64,000 bases of DNA from Trebonia sp963795335. Lineage in GTDB: Bacteria; Actinomycetota; Actinomycetes; Streptosporangiales; Streptosporangiaceae. Within the stretch, counting starts at the first letter, position 1. Every line of letters begins with the position of its first letter. The notes beneath the pieces are model-generated. The model was not told the origin of the DNA. It searched no databases and worked only from the letters and a program-made list of their open reading frames with translations. The position numbers and the translations under genes are program-made. Below are positions 46,141-55,100 of this stretch, in pieces. The stretch covers positions 496,001 through 560,000 of the forward strand of contig CAWCHI010000006.1 in NCBI GenBank assembly GCA_963795335.1. Reading direction: 5' to 3'.

Positions 46141-46976
46141 TTAGCGGCGGGCCGGACTGCCTGGGCCAGGTAGCTCGCCGACGCCGCGTAGGAACGGTCA
46201 ATGCTAGTACTTACCTGGTTCCGGCCACGGTAACGAAACTGCCGCCAGCCGGGCGGCAGCCGCTCGCCGCCGGTCGGCAGCACGTGCACCTGGACGCCAG
46301 GCCGGCAGCGCGGACATCTCCTCGTGGAAGCGGTGCCTGCGGGCGATCTCGAACGCGACCAGGCCGACCTCCCAGGGCCGGGTCGGCACCGGCAAGCGGG
46401 CTTTCGATCCGGCCCACCTGCAGCACGTAGACGATGGTGGCGCCGAGCGCGACCGCCCGGCCGACCGGGATCGAGTCGACCAGCCCGCCGTCGAAGTAGT
46501 GGGCCCCGTCGATCTCGACCGGCGGCAGCAGGCCCGGCACCGCGCACGACGCCATGCACCGCCGGGATCAGCGGGCCCGCGCTGAACCAGCGCGCGGACG
46601 CGTCCTCGATGCAGGCGGCGACGCAGTGGAACGGCACCTTCAGGTCGGCGAACTCGGCCGTGGGCAGCGTGGCGGCGAGCAGCCTGGCCCAGCGGCTCGA
46701 TCGCGTGCAGGTGGGTGCCGGAGCGGGCCAGCCGGACGGCCCGGCCGAGGACGGTCTCGCTGAACACCGCGCCCAGCGACTCGCCGCGCCACAGGCTCGG
46801 ACAGCCGGTCGGCCGCCTGCTCGGGGTCGGCGGCGAAGAAGGCGCCGTTGACCGCCCCGATCGAGGTGCCGACGACGAGGTCGGGCCGGATCCCGGCCTC
46901 CGACAGGGCCCGCAGCATGCCGACCTCGTAGCGCGCCGAGCAGCCCGCCGCCGCCGAGTACGAATGCAGTCGTCAC
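46141..46976 (-). pseudogene. Patatin-like phospholipase (frame breaks)
   Basis: About 278 residues across five or six frame changes. The oxyanion loop is TTAFVLGGGGLLGA, the nucleophile elbow is LVVGTSIGAVNGAFFAADPE (GTSIG), and the catalytic Asp is in AHYFDGGLVDSIPVGRAVAL. The C-terminus reads RHRFHEEMSALPA and FRYRGRNQVSTSIDRSYAA. These are RssA/patatin features; the enzyme would hydrolyse acyl chains of phospholipids. The GTG at 46976 lies 10 bases after the SNF2 helicase stop, so it is probably co-transcribed with it. A TAA at 46141 ends the protein after the last frame change. Confidence 0.78.
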
Positions 46977-46986
46977 CTGTCGCAGG

Positions 46987-49436
46987 TTAACCCGCGGCCC
47001 CCGTGGCCGGCGCACACGGGCCGGCCGGTTCGGCGGCCGGCGAGATGCCCAGCCGCTCGCGCTCGGCCGCCAGGATGCGGCGCTCGGCCTCGGCCTGGCT
47101 TGCCACCGCGGCCACGGCCGCACCGTCCGAGACGTCGATCGCGTCGGGGACCGACTCAGCCAGGTCGGAGCGCCGGGCATAGGTGTCGAACGCGGCCCGC
47201 TTGGCGCTGGTCAGTTCGAGCATCTGCTGGTCGATCGAGTGCTCAGCCAGCAGCCGGTGCACGTCGACCCGCCGGACCTGCCCCATCCGGTGCGCCCGGG
47301 CGATCGCCTGCTCCTCGATGGCCGGGTTCCACTGGGGCTCGCAGATGATGACCACCGAGGCGGCCTGGATGTTCAGCCCGATCCCGCCCGCCTGGATCTG
47401 GCCGACGAGAACGGACGGGCCGGTCCGCGCGGTGAACGCGTCGACCAGGTCTTGCCGCTCGGGCGCGGGGACATCCCCGGTCACCGGGCCGACGGCAACG
47501 TCGCCCAGCGCGGTCATGATCATGTCGAGCACGCCGCGGAAGAACGAGAACACCACCACCTTGCGGCCGTCCTCGGTCGCCTCGGCCACGATGTCGGTCA
47601 GCCGGTCCAGCTTCTTGGCGTAGTCGAGGGTGCCGTCCCTTTCCCGCCCGGCGCTGAACGCGGCCCGCCGCATCCGCATCACGTTGCCCTCCGCGACCGC
47701 TTCCCGGTAGGCGGCCAGGGCCGCCCCGTCGAGCGGCACCCAGTCGAGGGTCTCCAGTCGCGGCGGCAGCTCGCCGAGCACGTCGTCCTGGTTGCGCCGG
47801 AGGTAGACGGGCGCGACCGCGCGGCGGAAGCGGGTGCCACCGAGCGCGCCGTCGACGTCCCGCACCGCCTGCGCGACCTCCGGTCGCAGGTGGCCGACCA
47901 GTACCCGGAACTCCTCGACCCTGTTCTCCATCGGGGTGCCGGTCAGGAAGAGCACCCGCGGGGCGGCCTGCGCCCACTGGCGGACCGCCCTGGTCCGCAG
48001 TGCCTGCGGGTTCTTGGCGTAGTGGGCCTCGTCGACGGTGAGCATCGTCAGCGGCACGCCCTCGGGGGCCGGCATCGTGCGCAGCGCCTCGTAGGTGGTC
48101 ACCCCGACGCCGCCGTGGGTCAGCCAGGCCTTGCGGGCGTCCTCCCGGTCGTCGCCGTGCAGCCGGTAGGCGGTCAGCCGGGTGTGGCGGGCGATCTCCC
48201 GGGCCCAGTTGACCAGCACGCTGGCGGGGCAGACGACGAGGAAGCGGGCCGGGCCGGGCGGGTCGGCGGCGGACGCGGCGGACCCGCCGGCGGTGGCTGT
48301 GGTGGCGGCCAGGTGTGCCATCGCCGCCAGGGCCTGCACGGTTTTCCCGAGCCCCATCTCATCGCCGATGATCACCCGCCGCTGGGCGAGGGCGAACTTG
48401 GCCCCGAATGCCTGGTAGCCACGGAGCGAGGCGGTGACCAGGGACAGGTCGAGCGGCTGGGCCAGGACCCGTTCGGCCACGTCCTCGGGCAGGTACCCGC
48501 GGGCCGACTCCTCGTCCTGGGCGCGGCCGGTGATGTCGATGAGCAGGCCGTTGTACTCAACCGGGCGGGCGAGGAAGTCGTCCCACAGCGCAGCCTGCCC
48601 GGCCGGTCCGCCCTGGCGGCGGCGATCCGGGCGGTGGCGTCGGCGGCCCGAGGCGAGCGCAGGATCGCCGCCAGCCGCGCGACCGCGTCGAGGGCGGCCC
48701 GCTTGCGGGCAGCCCCGGCGAAGAGCATCCTGATCCGGCTGCTGGCCAGCCGGGCCTGCGCCAGCGTGGTGTCGAGGTCGGCTCGCAGCGGGGCCAGGTC
48801 GGGGGCGTGCGGCGGGAGGTTCGCCTGCGCCCGTTCGTAGCCGTGCAGCGCCGCCAGCAGCCGGCCTGCGGGTGCGGTCCGCTGGTCGGGGTCGATCCGG
48901 CCGGTCGCGGTCTCCGCCAGGGCCGCCTGGATCTGGCGGGCGGCCGCGGTGACCTGGGCCGCGGTCTGCGGGCCAATGCCTGGCACCCGGTCAAGGCCGG
49001 CCTGCCCGGCGGTCAGGACGGCGCCGACGGTTTGGTATCCCGCCTTCTCCAGCGCGGTCAGCATCAGGCGGCCGCGGGTGACGTCCTTGAGCCGCTCCAG
49101 CGGCATCCGGTCGAGCTGCTCCCGGACGGCTTCCGCCTGCAGCGGGCGGTAGGCCTCGCGCGCCTCGGCCGCCCGTTCCCCTGGGGCGTCCAGCGCGCCA
49201 CCGATGGCGACCCGGAGCTCTTCCGCCTGCCTGATCAGGGTGCGGGCGCCGCCGGGGCCGAGGTCGGCGACCCGACCGTCCGCGGCCTGTTCGGTCCCGG
49301 TGGCCTGTTCGGTCCCGGTGGCCCGATCGGCCGCGGTGGCCTGGGCGGGTGCGGGGGCCCTGGCGGGTTCGGGGGCCCTGACGGGGGCCGGGGTGGGTTC
49401 GGGGGTCTCGGCGGCGGGCCGACGGGTCCCGGCCAC
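46987..49436 (-). CDS. SNF2-family helicase with N-terminal helix-hairpin-helix (one frame break)
   Basis: About 816 residues. Residues 1-60 are a Pro/Ala-rich tail with the repeat ATGTEQATGTEQ. Residues 90-170 contain a helix-hairpin-helix (LDRVPGIGPQTAAQVTAAA) that may bind DNA. The SWI2/SNF2 ATPase follows: Walker A GDEMGLGKTVQALAAMAHL, motif II TVDEAHYAKN, motif III LTGTPMENRVEEFRVL, and the RecA2 half with GLNIQAASVVIICEPQWNPA and motif VI IARAHRMGQVRRVDVHRLL. The single break near 48,590 fits GGGG reduced to GGG (DRPG then QAALWDDFLARPVEY). It lies 47 bases downstream of the TIGR02679-like gene on the same strand. Confidence 0.9.
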
Positions 49437-49483
49437 TACGGGACCGGCCGGCCGAACTGCGTCACGAGACGAATCTTAGGGGC

Positions 49484-50866
49484 TTATGTGCCGTCCCGAG
49501 CGGAACGGGCGAGATCGGCCATGAGCCGGTCGGCCACCGTTTCTTCCGCCACGGCCCGGCCCCGCGCCGCCATCGCCTCCGCCAGCGCAGGGTCCCACGG
49601 CGTCGGCTGGGCCGTGCCGGCCAGGCTGACCAGGCCCGCTCCGGTTGCCACGGCCCGGTCGTAGTCGGCCGCGGTGAATCGCCACGGTTGGGCGGCGTGC
49701 CGGGTGATGACGGTGCCGGCGATGGCGACCCCGGGCCAGTCGAAGTCCCCGTGGTAGCGCAGCTGGCCGCCGGCCGCCGCGATGGCCCGGGCGAGGCGGT
49801 GGAAGGCGGTCGATGGCTGGCCCTCGGTGCAGATCAGCGGGCCGGCGGCCGGGCCGAGCTCGGCCGCGGCCCGGCGCAGTACCGACGGGTTCTCGCACGC
49901 GTGCACGGCCAGCCCCGGGGGCAGCGTAACCGGCAGCGTGACCAGCTGGTGGAGGGTCACGTAGAACGGGGTGCCGTGAGAGGCAGCCGAGGTGAGCCAC
50001 TCCCCCAGGCCTTCGCCGGCAGCGGGCAGGTTCAGCACCAGGACCCGGCTGACCAGGTCGTCGACGATGACCCCGGTACGGTCCCACAGGTCGCGACGTT
50101 CCTCGGTCGTCTTCGGGCGCCCGGCCCCGACCCGGAACGCCAGGGCCCGCAGCACCAGGGTGGCCAGCGTGGTGCCGTGGGCCAGCGCCCGCGGGTCGCC
50201 CGTGATCGTCGCCGCCAGCTCGCTGAGCTCGGCCGGCGCCGCCTTCAGGTCGGTCCGCCGCTCGACCCACTCCAGCACCCGCACCGCCTGCTCCAGCTGT
50301 CTGGACTCGGCCGCGTTGACCAGGCGGTTCAGCGTCCCGTCGGCCGCGAGCTCCGCCAGCCAGGCCTGATACCAGCCGCGGGCGCTGAGGTAGGACACTT
50401 CGGAGGAACGGAGGGCGGCTTCGCGTCCGTCCGCCAGCTCCTGCCGTTCGGCCGGGTGGTCCCGCAGCGGCGGGCCGATCCGGCTGAACAAGTAGCCCAG
50501 GTCGCGGCCGGTCGCCTCGCGGACGGCGTGCTCGAGGTCGGCCAGGCGTACCACCAGGACGCTTACGCCCTCGGGGCGGGACTGGCCGGTGATGCCGATG
50601 ATCGCGCGGCGCTCACGATCGTCGGGCGACTTGACGGTGACCGTCCGGCTGAGGTCACCCCCGGTCCGCTCCAGGGACTGGCGGGCCGCGTCCAGCAGGC
50701 GGCGGTACTCCGGGCCGGCGTAGCGGGCGGCGGCGTCGCCGTCACGGACGGCGGCGTCGCCGTCCCGGGGCCCGATGCGAGCACGGGCATCCGGGTGCGC
50801 GCGGGCATCCGCGTGCTCGCGGGCCGGCGGGCCGGAGTCCCGCGCCACGGCGTCCTCGTGCGGCAT
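49484..50866 (-). CDS. TIGR02679/JetD-like protein (DUF3323 plus DUF2399, TOPRIM fold)
   Basis: A 460-residue protein. After a charged, repetitive N-terminal tail (about 50 residues), the core starts YRRLLDAARQSLERTGGDLS as in DUF3323. The C-terminal DUF2399 domain carries VHACENPSVLRRAAAELGPA, LICTEGQPSTAFHRLARAIA and LRYHGDFDWPGVAIAGTVIT; the Glu of CTEG and the DxD of GDFDWPG fit a TOPRIM metal centre. JetD proteins of this family are the DNA-cutting subunits of Wadjet plasmid-defence systems, but no JetA, JetB or JetC gene is in the window. The ATG at 50866 is preferred over a TTG at 50893. It appears to head an operon with the SNF2 gene. Confidence 0.85.
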   Translation of the reverse strand: MPHEDAVARDSGPPAREHADARAHPDARARIGPRDGDAAVRDGDAAARYAGPEYRRLLDAARQSLERTGGDLSRTVTVKSPDDRERRAIIGITGQSRPEGVSVLVVRLADLEHAVREATGRDLGYLFSRIGPPLRDHPAERQELADGREAALRSSEVSYLSARGWYQAWLAELAADGTLNRLVNAAESRQLEQAVRVLEWVERRTDLKAAPAELSELAATITGDPRALAHGTTLATLVLRALAFRVGAGRPKTTEERRDLWDRTGVIVDDLVSRVLVLNLPAAGEGLGEWLTSAASHGTPFYVTLHQLVTLPVTLPPGLAVHACENPSVLRRAAAELGPAAGPLICTEGQPSTAFHRLARAIAAAGGQLRYHGDFDWPGVAIAGTVITRHAAQPWRFTAADYDRAVATGAGLVSLAGTAQPTPWDPALAEAMAARGRAVAEETVADRLMADLARSARDGT

Positions 50867-51034
50867 CCGGTGGGACCTCGTCTTCGGCGTCAACGATCAG
50901 GCGACTACTCAGGGTGCAACTCTACTGAGCCATGGCGGCCGCCGCGGCTACGCAGCGCCGGCGACGGCGAAATTGCTCAATTTCGGGTACCTCAGGCCCC
51001 CGAACCGCCGCTTAACCGGGCAAAAACCTGCCCT

Positions 51035-51056
51035 CCGCCGCTACCTATAGCGGCGG
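51035..51056. promoter_or_regulatory. 9-bp perfect hairpin between divergent genes
   Basis: CCGCCGCTA and TAGCGGCGG are exact arms around a CCTA loop. It lies between the divergent JetD-like and GH16 genes and so is not a simple gene-end terminator; it could be an operator or a leader structure. Confidence 0.4.
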
Positions 51057-51147
51057 CGGCAAATCCCTTTTGGCGCCCGGCGAAGGCTTTGCACCGGTAT
51101 TAAGAACTACTTCGACTTTGAATGACTATGTCAGAAGACGGATCTCA

Positions 51148-51163
51148 ATAGACAAGTGTCTAT
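51148..51163. promoter_or_regulatory. Palindromic operator candidate upstream of the GH16 gene
   Basis: ATAGACAAGTGTCTAT has 7-base arms with a 2-base centre, in the AT-rich leader 133 bases before the GH16 start. The size and symmetry fit a dimeric repressor site. Confidence 0.45.
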
Positions 51164-51295
51164 CGGGTTAGCAGCAGGGGGCCTGGGTACGACAAAAAGA
51201 GCTGGCTTAATCAGCGGGGATGACCCAGCAAACCCACTGTGAATGCCGTTCCAGCCCCTCAGGACTGGCGCTGAAAATTCGAAAAGCGAGGAATC

Positions 51296-52084
51296 ATGCA
51301 CTTCCGTCGTGCGATCAGCACTGCACGGTTGGCCATCATTTCAAGCGCCGTTATCGCAGCGACTGTCTTTATCGGGCACACGTCAGTCGCCCAGGCGGCA
51401 TCGCGTCCAGCGCCTTATCCAAAAGCGCTTAGGGGTCGTATATACGTCGAGACATTCGGCCGGACCCAGCTTTACACATGGCGAGAGCCGCAGACCTATC
51501 CCGGGGACTGCCCGGCGAACCCGTCCCAAGTCAGCGACCACGGCGCGGCGGTCGCCATACTCACCACCGGCAAAAACGGCAACTGCTCGTCGATCCAGTC
51601 CCTGCATACCTACCCGGTGAGCAGCGGATACGTCTACGAGGCCAAGGTCTACTTCTCGGCCATCCGCGGCACGAAGCAGTTCGCCGACTGGGACTCGTTC
51701 TGGATGTACGGCAACAACTGGCCGTCGGGCGGGGAACTCGACGCCGTGGAAACCACATTCGGAACGCAGTTTGTCTCGTACCACTACGGGTCGAGTAATT
51801 CAGAGGTGTCGACCTGCAACAAATCCAACGGCTGCGATCCAAGCGCGGGCGTGGTGAAACCGCTCAGCGCCAACATCCGGCCGGGATGGCACATCATCGA
51901 CATTGCCTACGGCCGTCACCGGATCCAGGTCTTCTACGACGGCCGGGAGTACGCCAGCATCTCGGGGGGCTTCGTGAATCCGCAGTCGGCTTGGATTACC
52001 TTCTCCGCCGGCAGTTCCTCCACCGAGAACAAGACCGGCATCCGCGGCATGATCGCGGTGAAGTGGGTGCGGATCTACAAATAG
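51296..52084 (+). CDS. Secreted GH16-like glycoside hydrolase
   Basis: A 262-residue secreted protein with a classical signal peptide cleaved near AQA-AS. The concanavalin-like body holds FADWDSFWMYGNNWPSGGEL with the catalytic motif ELDAVE right behind it, which fits GH16 (two Glu around an Asp). PGWHIIDIAYGRHRIQVFYD and IRGMIAVKWVRIYK close the jelly-roll. Four cysteines could pair. GH16 members cut beta-1,3 or beta-1,3-1,4 glucans, or related galactans. Codon use and the AT-rich upstream region differ from the surroundings and suggest acquisition. The gene is intact. Confidence 0.88.
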   Translation: MHFRRAISTARLAIISSAVIAATVFIGHTSVAQAASRPAPYPKALRGRIYVETFGRTQLYTWREPQTYPGDCPANPSQVSDHGAAVAILTTGKNGNCSSIQSLHTYPVSSGYVYEAKVYFSAIRGTKQFADWDSFWMYGNNWPSGGELDAVETTFGTQFVSYHYGSSNSEVSTCNKSNGCDPSAGVVKPLSANIRPGWHIIDIAYGRHRIQVFYDGREYASISGGFVNPQSAWITFSAGSSSTENKTGIRGMIAVKWVRIYK

Positions 52085-52356
52085 CCAGCCGCCGGGTCTC
52101 GTTCGCTCGGTTTCCTGTCCCGCGGCTCCCAGCCCGTCCCGGCGGCGGCGCCCAGCGCCTCCGCCGGGACGTACCACTGACTTCATCCGCCGAGAGCCCG
52201 GCGCCCTTTCGCCGGCAGCCGCACGTTCCAGTGCCACAGCACTGGCGCGAACGCCGGGGGCACGGGTTGCGGGACGGCCGGCGCGGGCACGAAGCGACCC
52301 GCCCGGCGGACACAGACCGCGCACCGGGACCTTTAGCCGGAAACTAATGGCAAGCT

Positions 52357-52391
52357 GGAGACTTTTGTTGCGATAACACCTAAAAGTCTCC
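52357..52391. repeat. 10-bp inverted repeat in the gap before the toxin-like gene
   Basis: GGAGACTTTT and AAAAGTCTCC are exact arms 15 bases apart, in the 516-base gap between the GH16 and RelA/SpoT-like genes. Because it is AT-rich in the arms it could be a bidirectional terminator or an operator. I see no other supported element in the gap from 52085 to 52600. Confidence 0.5.
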
Positions 52392-52600
52392 CGCTTCTTA
52401 GCTGAACCGGGTCGCTCAGCGCACGCACGTGGCCCAAGCGGAGCACGAGGTCACTGAGTCCGGCCCGATCGCTCCCCACGTCGGCTGACGCGCGCGGTCG
52501 CGGGTTTCCGCTGACCGAGCCCGCGCGCGGTGAACCGAGGCACCGGCCGATTCGTTTGGCAATGGTGAAGGCGCTCGATTGCCAACTGTGGCGGTGACTG

Positions 52601-53644
52601 ATGCGGCCAGACCAGCCGGAGCCGGATGCCGCCAGTGCCCCGGATGACAGCGCCCGTCGCCCTGGCGCGGCCGGCACCTCGGGCCGCCCGACGCCGCGGG
52701 ACGCCGGCGAGGACCCCGACCGCAACCGGGAGCCAGACGCGGCGGAGCCGCGGAGCCGCGAACGCCACCCCGACGCGGAGCCGCGAAGCCCGGAAAGCAA
52801 CCCCGGCACGGCAGAGTCGCGGAGCCCGGAAAGGCACCCCGGCACGGCGGAGTCGCGGAGCCGGGAGGGGCCGGCCGACGGTGCCGAGCCACCGAGCCGG
52901 GCCGCGCAGTTGGCCGAGCACGGCCGGTACCGGGAGGTTGTCGCGGGAAGTGAGCGGACGGCGGCCGACCGGAGCGCCTGGGCGGACGCGCTCCCCGGGC
53001 TGCGGGCCGCCTGGCAGGATCACAAGGAGCGGTACCCCGAACACGCGCGGGCGGCGCCACGCACCGAAGCCGATGGCAGCTGGACGTCAGGCGACCACCG
53101 GCGGCTCGACCCGGAGCAGAACACCGAGGCGGGCAAGGCCCACGCCGACCTGGCCGACGAGGCGTCCCGTTACATCCTCCCGGCCCTGCGCCGCATCGAG
53201 GCCGCCGACCCGGAGCGGAAGCTGGCCGGCCTCAAGCACATGGTCAAGGGCGAGGATCGTCTCAAAGAAAAGCTGGCCGACGAACTGGCCGGAAAGCATA
53301 CGACGATCAGGGAAGCGATCGGTCAGGTGCCTGACGCTGTCCGCTTCACCCTCTGCTACGAGTCACAGCGGTACTGTGATGGTGTTCTGGTCGATGTTGG
53401 ACGACTCAAGAGCGAGGGATTCGAGCTGATCAAGCTCAAGAACCTGTGGGCCAATAACCAGTACAAAGGAATCAACACCCAGTGGCGCAGGCTGGACAGC
53501 GGCACACGATTCGAGATGCAGTTTCACACACCGGAGAGTCTGGAGGCGAAGGAGTTGACACACCCCGCCTACGAACGCGTTCGTGGATCCGACCTCACGC
53601 TGGCTGAACGTCGCGAGAGGCAAAGCTATTTCCAGCTTCAGTAA
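52601..53644 (+). CDS. RelA/SpoT-fold toxin-like protein with repetitive N-terminus
   Basis: A 347-residue protein. The first 110 residues are disordered and made of short repeats (AEPRSPESNPGTAESRSPER). Residues 110-200 are charged and helical. The C-terminal 150 residues look like a RelA/SpoT-type nucleotidyltransferase fold: GLKHMVKGEDRLKEKLADEL, IGQVPDAVRFTLCYESQRYC, KLKNLWANNQYKGINTQWRR and FEMQFHTPESLEAKELTHPA, in the order of the synthetase motifs (Arg/Lys helix, VRFT strand, YKGIN, ExQxHT). Similar domains occur at the C-terminus of actinobacterial polymorphic toxins next to small immunity genes. Fold assignment is by pattern; activity is inference. Confidence 0.75.
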   Translation: MRPDQPEPDAASAPDDSARRPGAAGTSGRPTPRDAGEDPDRNREPDAAEPRSRERHPDAEPRSPESNPGTAESRSPERHPGTAESRSREGPADGAEPPSRAAQLAEHGRYREVVAGSERTAADRSAWADALPGLRAAWQDHKERYPEHARAAPRTEADGSWTSGDHRRLDPEQNTEAGKAHADLADEASRYILPALRRIEAADPERKLAGLKHMVKGEDRLKEKLADELAGKHTTIREAIGQVPDAVRFTLCYESQRYCDGVLVDVGRLKSEGFELIKLKNLWANNQYKGINTQWRRLDSGTRFEMQFHTPESLEAKELTHPAYERVRGSDLTLAERRERQSYFQLQ

Positions 53645-53706
53645 ACGCTTGCGCTGCCAGTTCCGCCCGAGGTCGAGTGCGATTAGAGACTATCCGGAGA
53701 AGACAG

Positions 53707-53966
53707 ATGCCTGACAAGATCATTTACTACGCCATCGTCGATGCGACGAGTAGCCGAGCGCGACCCGTCCGAGTGTCCTTCGACGTATCGATAACGACGA
53801 AGGCGAGATCGATGAAATCTTCTCCTGTCATCTAACCTGGGAGTTCTCAGCCCTTTTTTATGCAGCCGAAAACGGTGACCTGACCAACGAATTCATTGAG
53901 ATCACCGAAGCCGAGGCTAAACGGATCGTGGAGCGGATCAAGGCTGAGGCGGCGGATCAGAAGTAG
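53707..53966 (+). CDS. Candidate immunity protein for the RelA/SpoT-like toxin (one frame break)
   Basis: A short acidic protein of about 86 residues: MPDKIIYYAIVDATSSRARP, then, after a one-base shift near 53,785, DNDEGEIDEIFSCHLTWEFS and ALFYAAENGDLTNEFIEITE, ending in RIVERIKAEAADQK at 53966. The ATG follows GAGAAGACAG. Size, acidity and position 62 bases after the toxin-like gene fit an immunity partner. I recall similar small proteins next to RelA/SpoT-like toxins but cannot check it here. Confidence 0.6.
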
Positions 53967-55100
53967 GCGTGGTCCAGGCCAGGGCCAGCGCCTCGGTCAG
54001 GGACTGAGCCGCCTGAGCCGGGTCACCGCGGTCCCAGGCCTGGTGGGCGCGGGCGAGGGCAGCGGTCAGGTCGTCCGGGAGCCACTGCTGGGCGGGGTCG
54101 GCGATCTGAGCGGCGGCGGTGGCCGCCCACCGATGTCACGCCGCCGCGCAGCGGCAGGGCCCAGCCGAAAGTGCCGGGGCGTAACCGACGTCTTTCTCCT
54201 CGCCGTGCTCGGCCTCGGCCACACGCGCGCAGACTCGCCATGTCGTCCTGGTCCAGCCGGAGGCGGCTCCGCAGCATCTTCTGGGGTCGATGACCTGGGC
54301 GGCGTCAAGCGCCAGGCGTGTGTCGGGGGGTCAAAGGCGGCGGCCGCGGCGGCGAAGCGCAGCGTGCTCAGCTCGAATCAGCCAAGCCCCCTCCTCGACG
54401 CGGGCACCGATGCGTCGGGCTGATGATCGCCCAGTTCACGCGCGGGAGGCACAAAACAGGACGCGCCGGCCTGCCATCCTCGTATGTTCTTGCTGTTATC
54501 CCAGGCGAGATGGAAATAAGCTGGAAAGCTTTGGCGCGCAGGAAACAAATCGGGCCCTGACAAAGAAAAGTTTCCGAGCTACTTTCGATTACGCGTTGCC
54601 GTTGCCATGACCACTGAAGCCGTGGCCCTTCTTGCTGTTATCTCGACGCATCTGGCTGGTGGCTGCGCGAGGTGACCGAGCGCTTCTCGCCCGCCGCTAG
54701 CTCCGGGCTGCGAGCCCTATCGCCAGATCACGCTTTCGATTCTGACCGTCAGTGCTAATGATCATTTCCGCAGTCGTGCCTAAAGCGGGAGGGGCGCGGA
54801 TGGCGGGCGCGTACGAGACCGGTCAGCGGCGCATCGCCTAGCCGTGAAGACGTCTTATCAGCGTTACCGCCTGTATGACCCGCCTTATCCGTCCGCGCAG
54901 ACTCGGACGCAACACGCCACACAGAGACAACACCGGCGGATTACGGTAACTCTCATGCATTAACGCATGACCCAGCGTAGTGTGCCCAGGGAAGGCATAG
55001 GTGAACCTTCTACCCTCGCTGATTATGGGGCCGGGCGGCCGGGGCACAGCGGGAGGGCGGAAGGCTCAGCAGTTGCGTGGCGTGATGCTCAGGGGGCTGG
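53967..55100. other. Gene-poor stretch with broken fragments
   Basis: No complete gene is supported. On the minus strand, 53,950-54,430 holds coding-like pieces in shifting frames (IADPAQQWLPDDLTAALARA, then HQAWDRGDPAQAAQSLTEAL) that suggest a decayed small gene. 54,430-54,990 is AT-richer than the window average. No transposase, integrase or tRNA was recognised. Confidence 0.5.

Noticed and set aside
49484..50866. A Wadjet (JetABCD) locus
   Set aside because: Only the JetD-like protein is present; no SMC-like JetC, JetA or JetB was found in the window.
51164..51295. A c-di-AMP or c-di-GMP riboswitch upstream of the secreted GH16 gene
   Set aside because: Such switches are common before actinobacterial cell-wall enzymes, but I could not match the conserved cores; CCAGCAAACCC alone is not enough.
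54838..55047. A 69-residue minus-strand frame
   Set aside because: No family, no ribosome site and Arg/Pro/Leu-rich composition like other shadows.
53967..55100. An insertion sequence or prophage remnant
   Set aside because: No transposase, integrase or terminal inverted repeats could be identified, only short decayed fragments.
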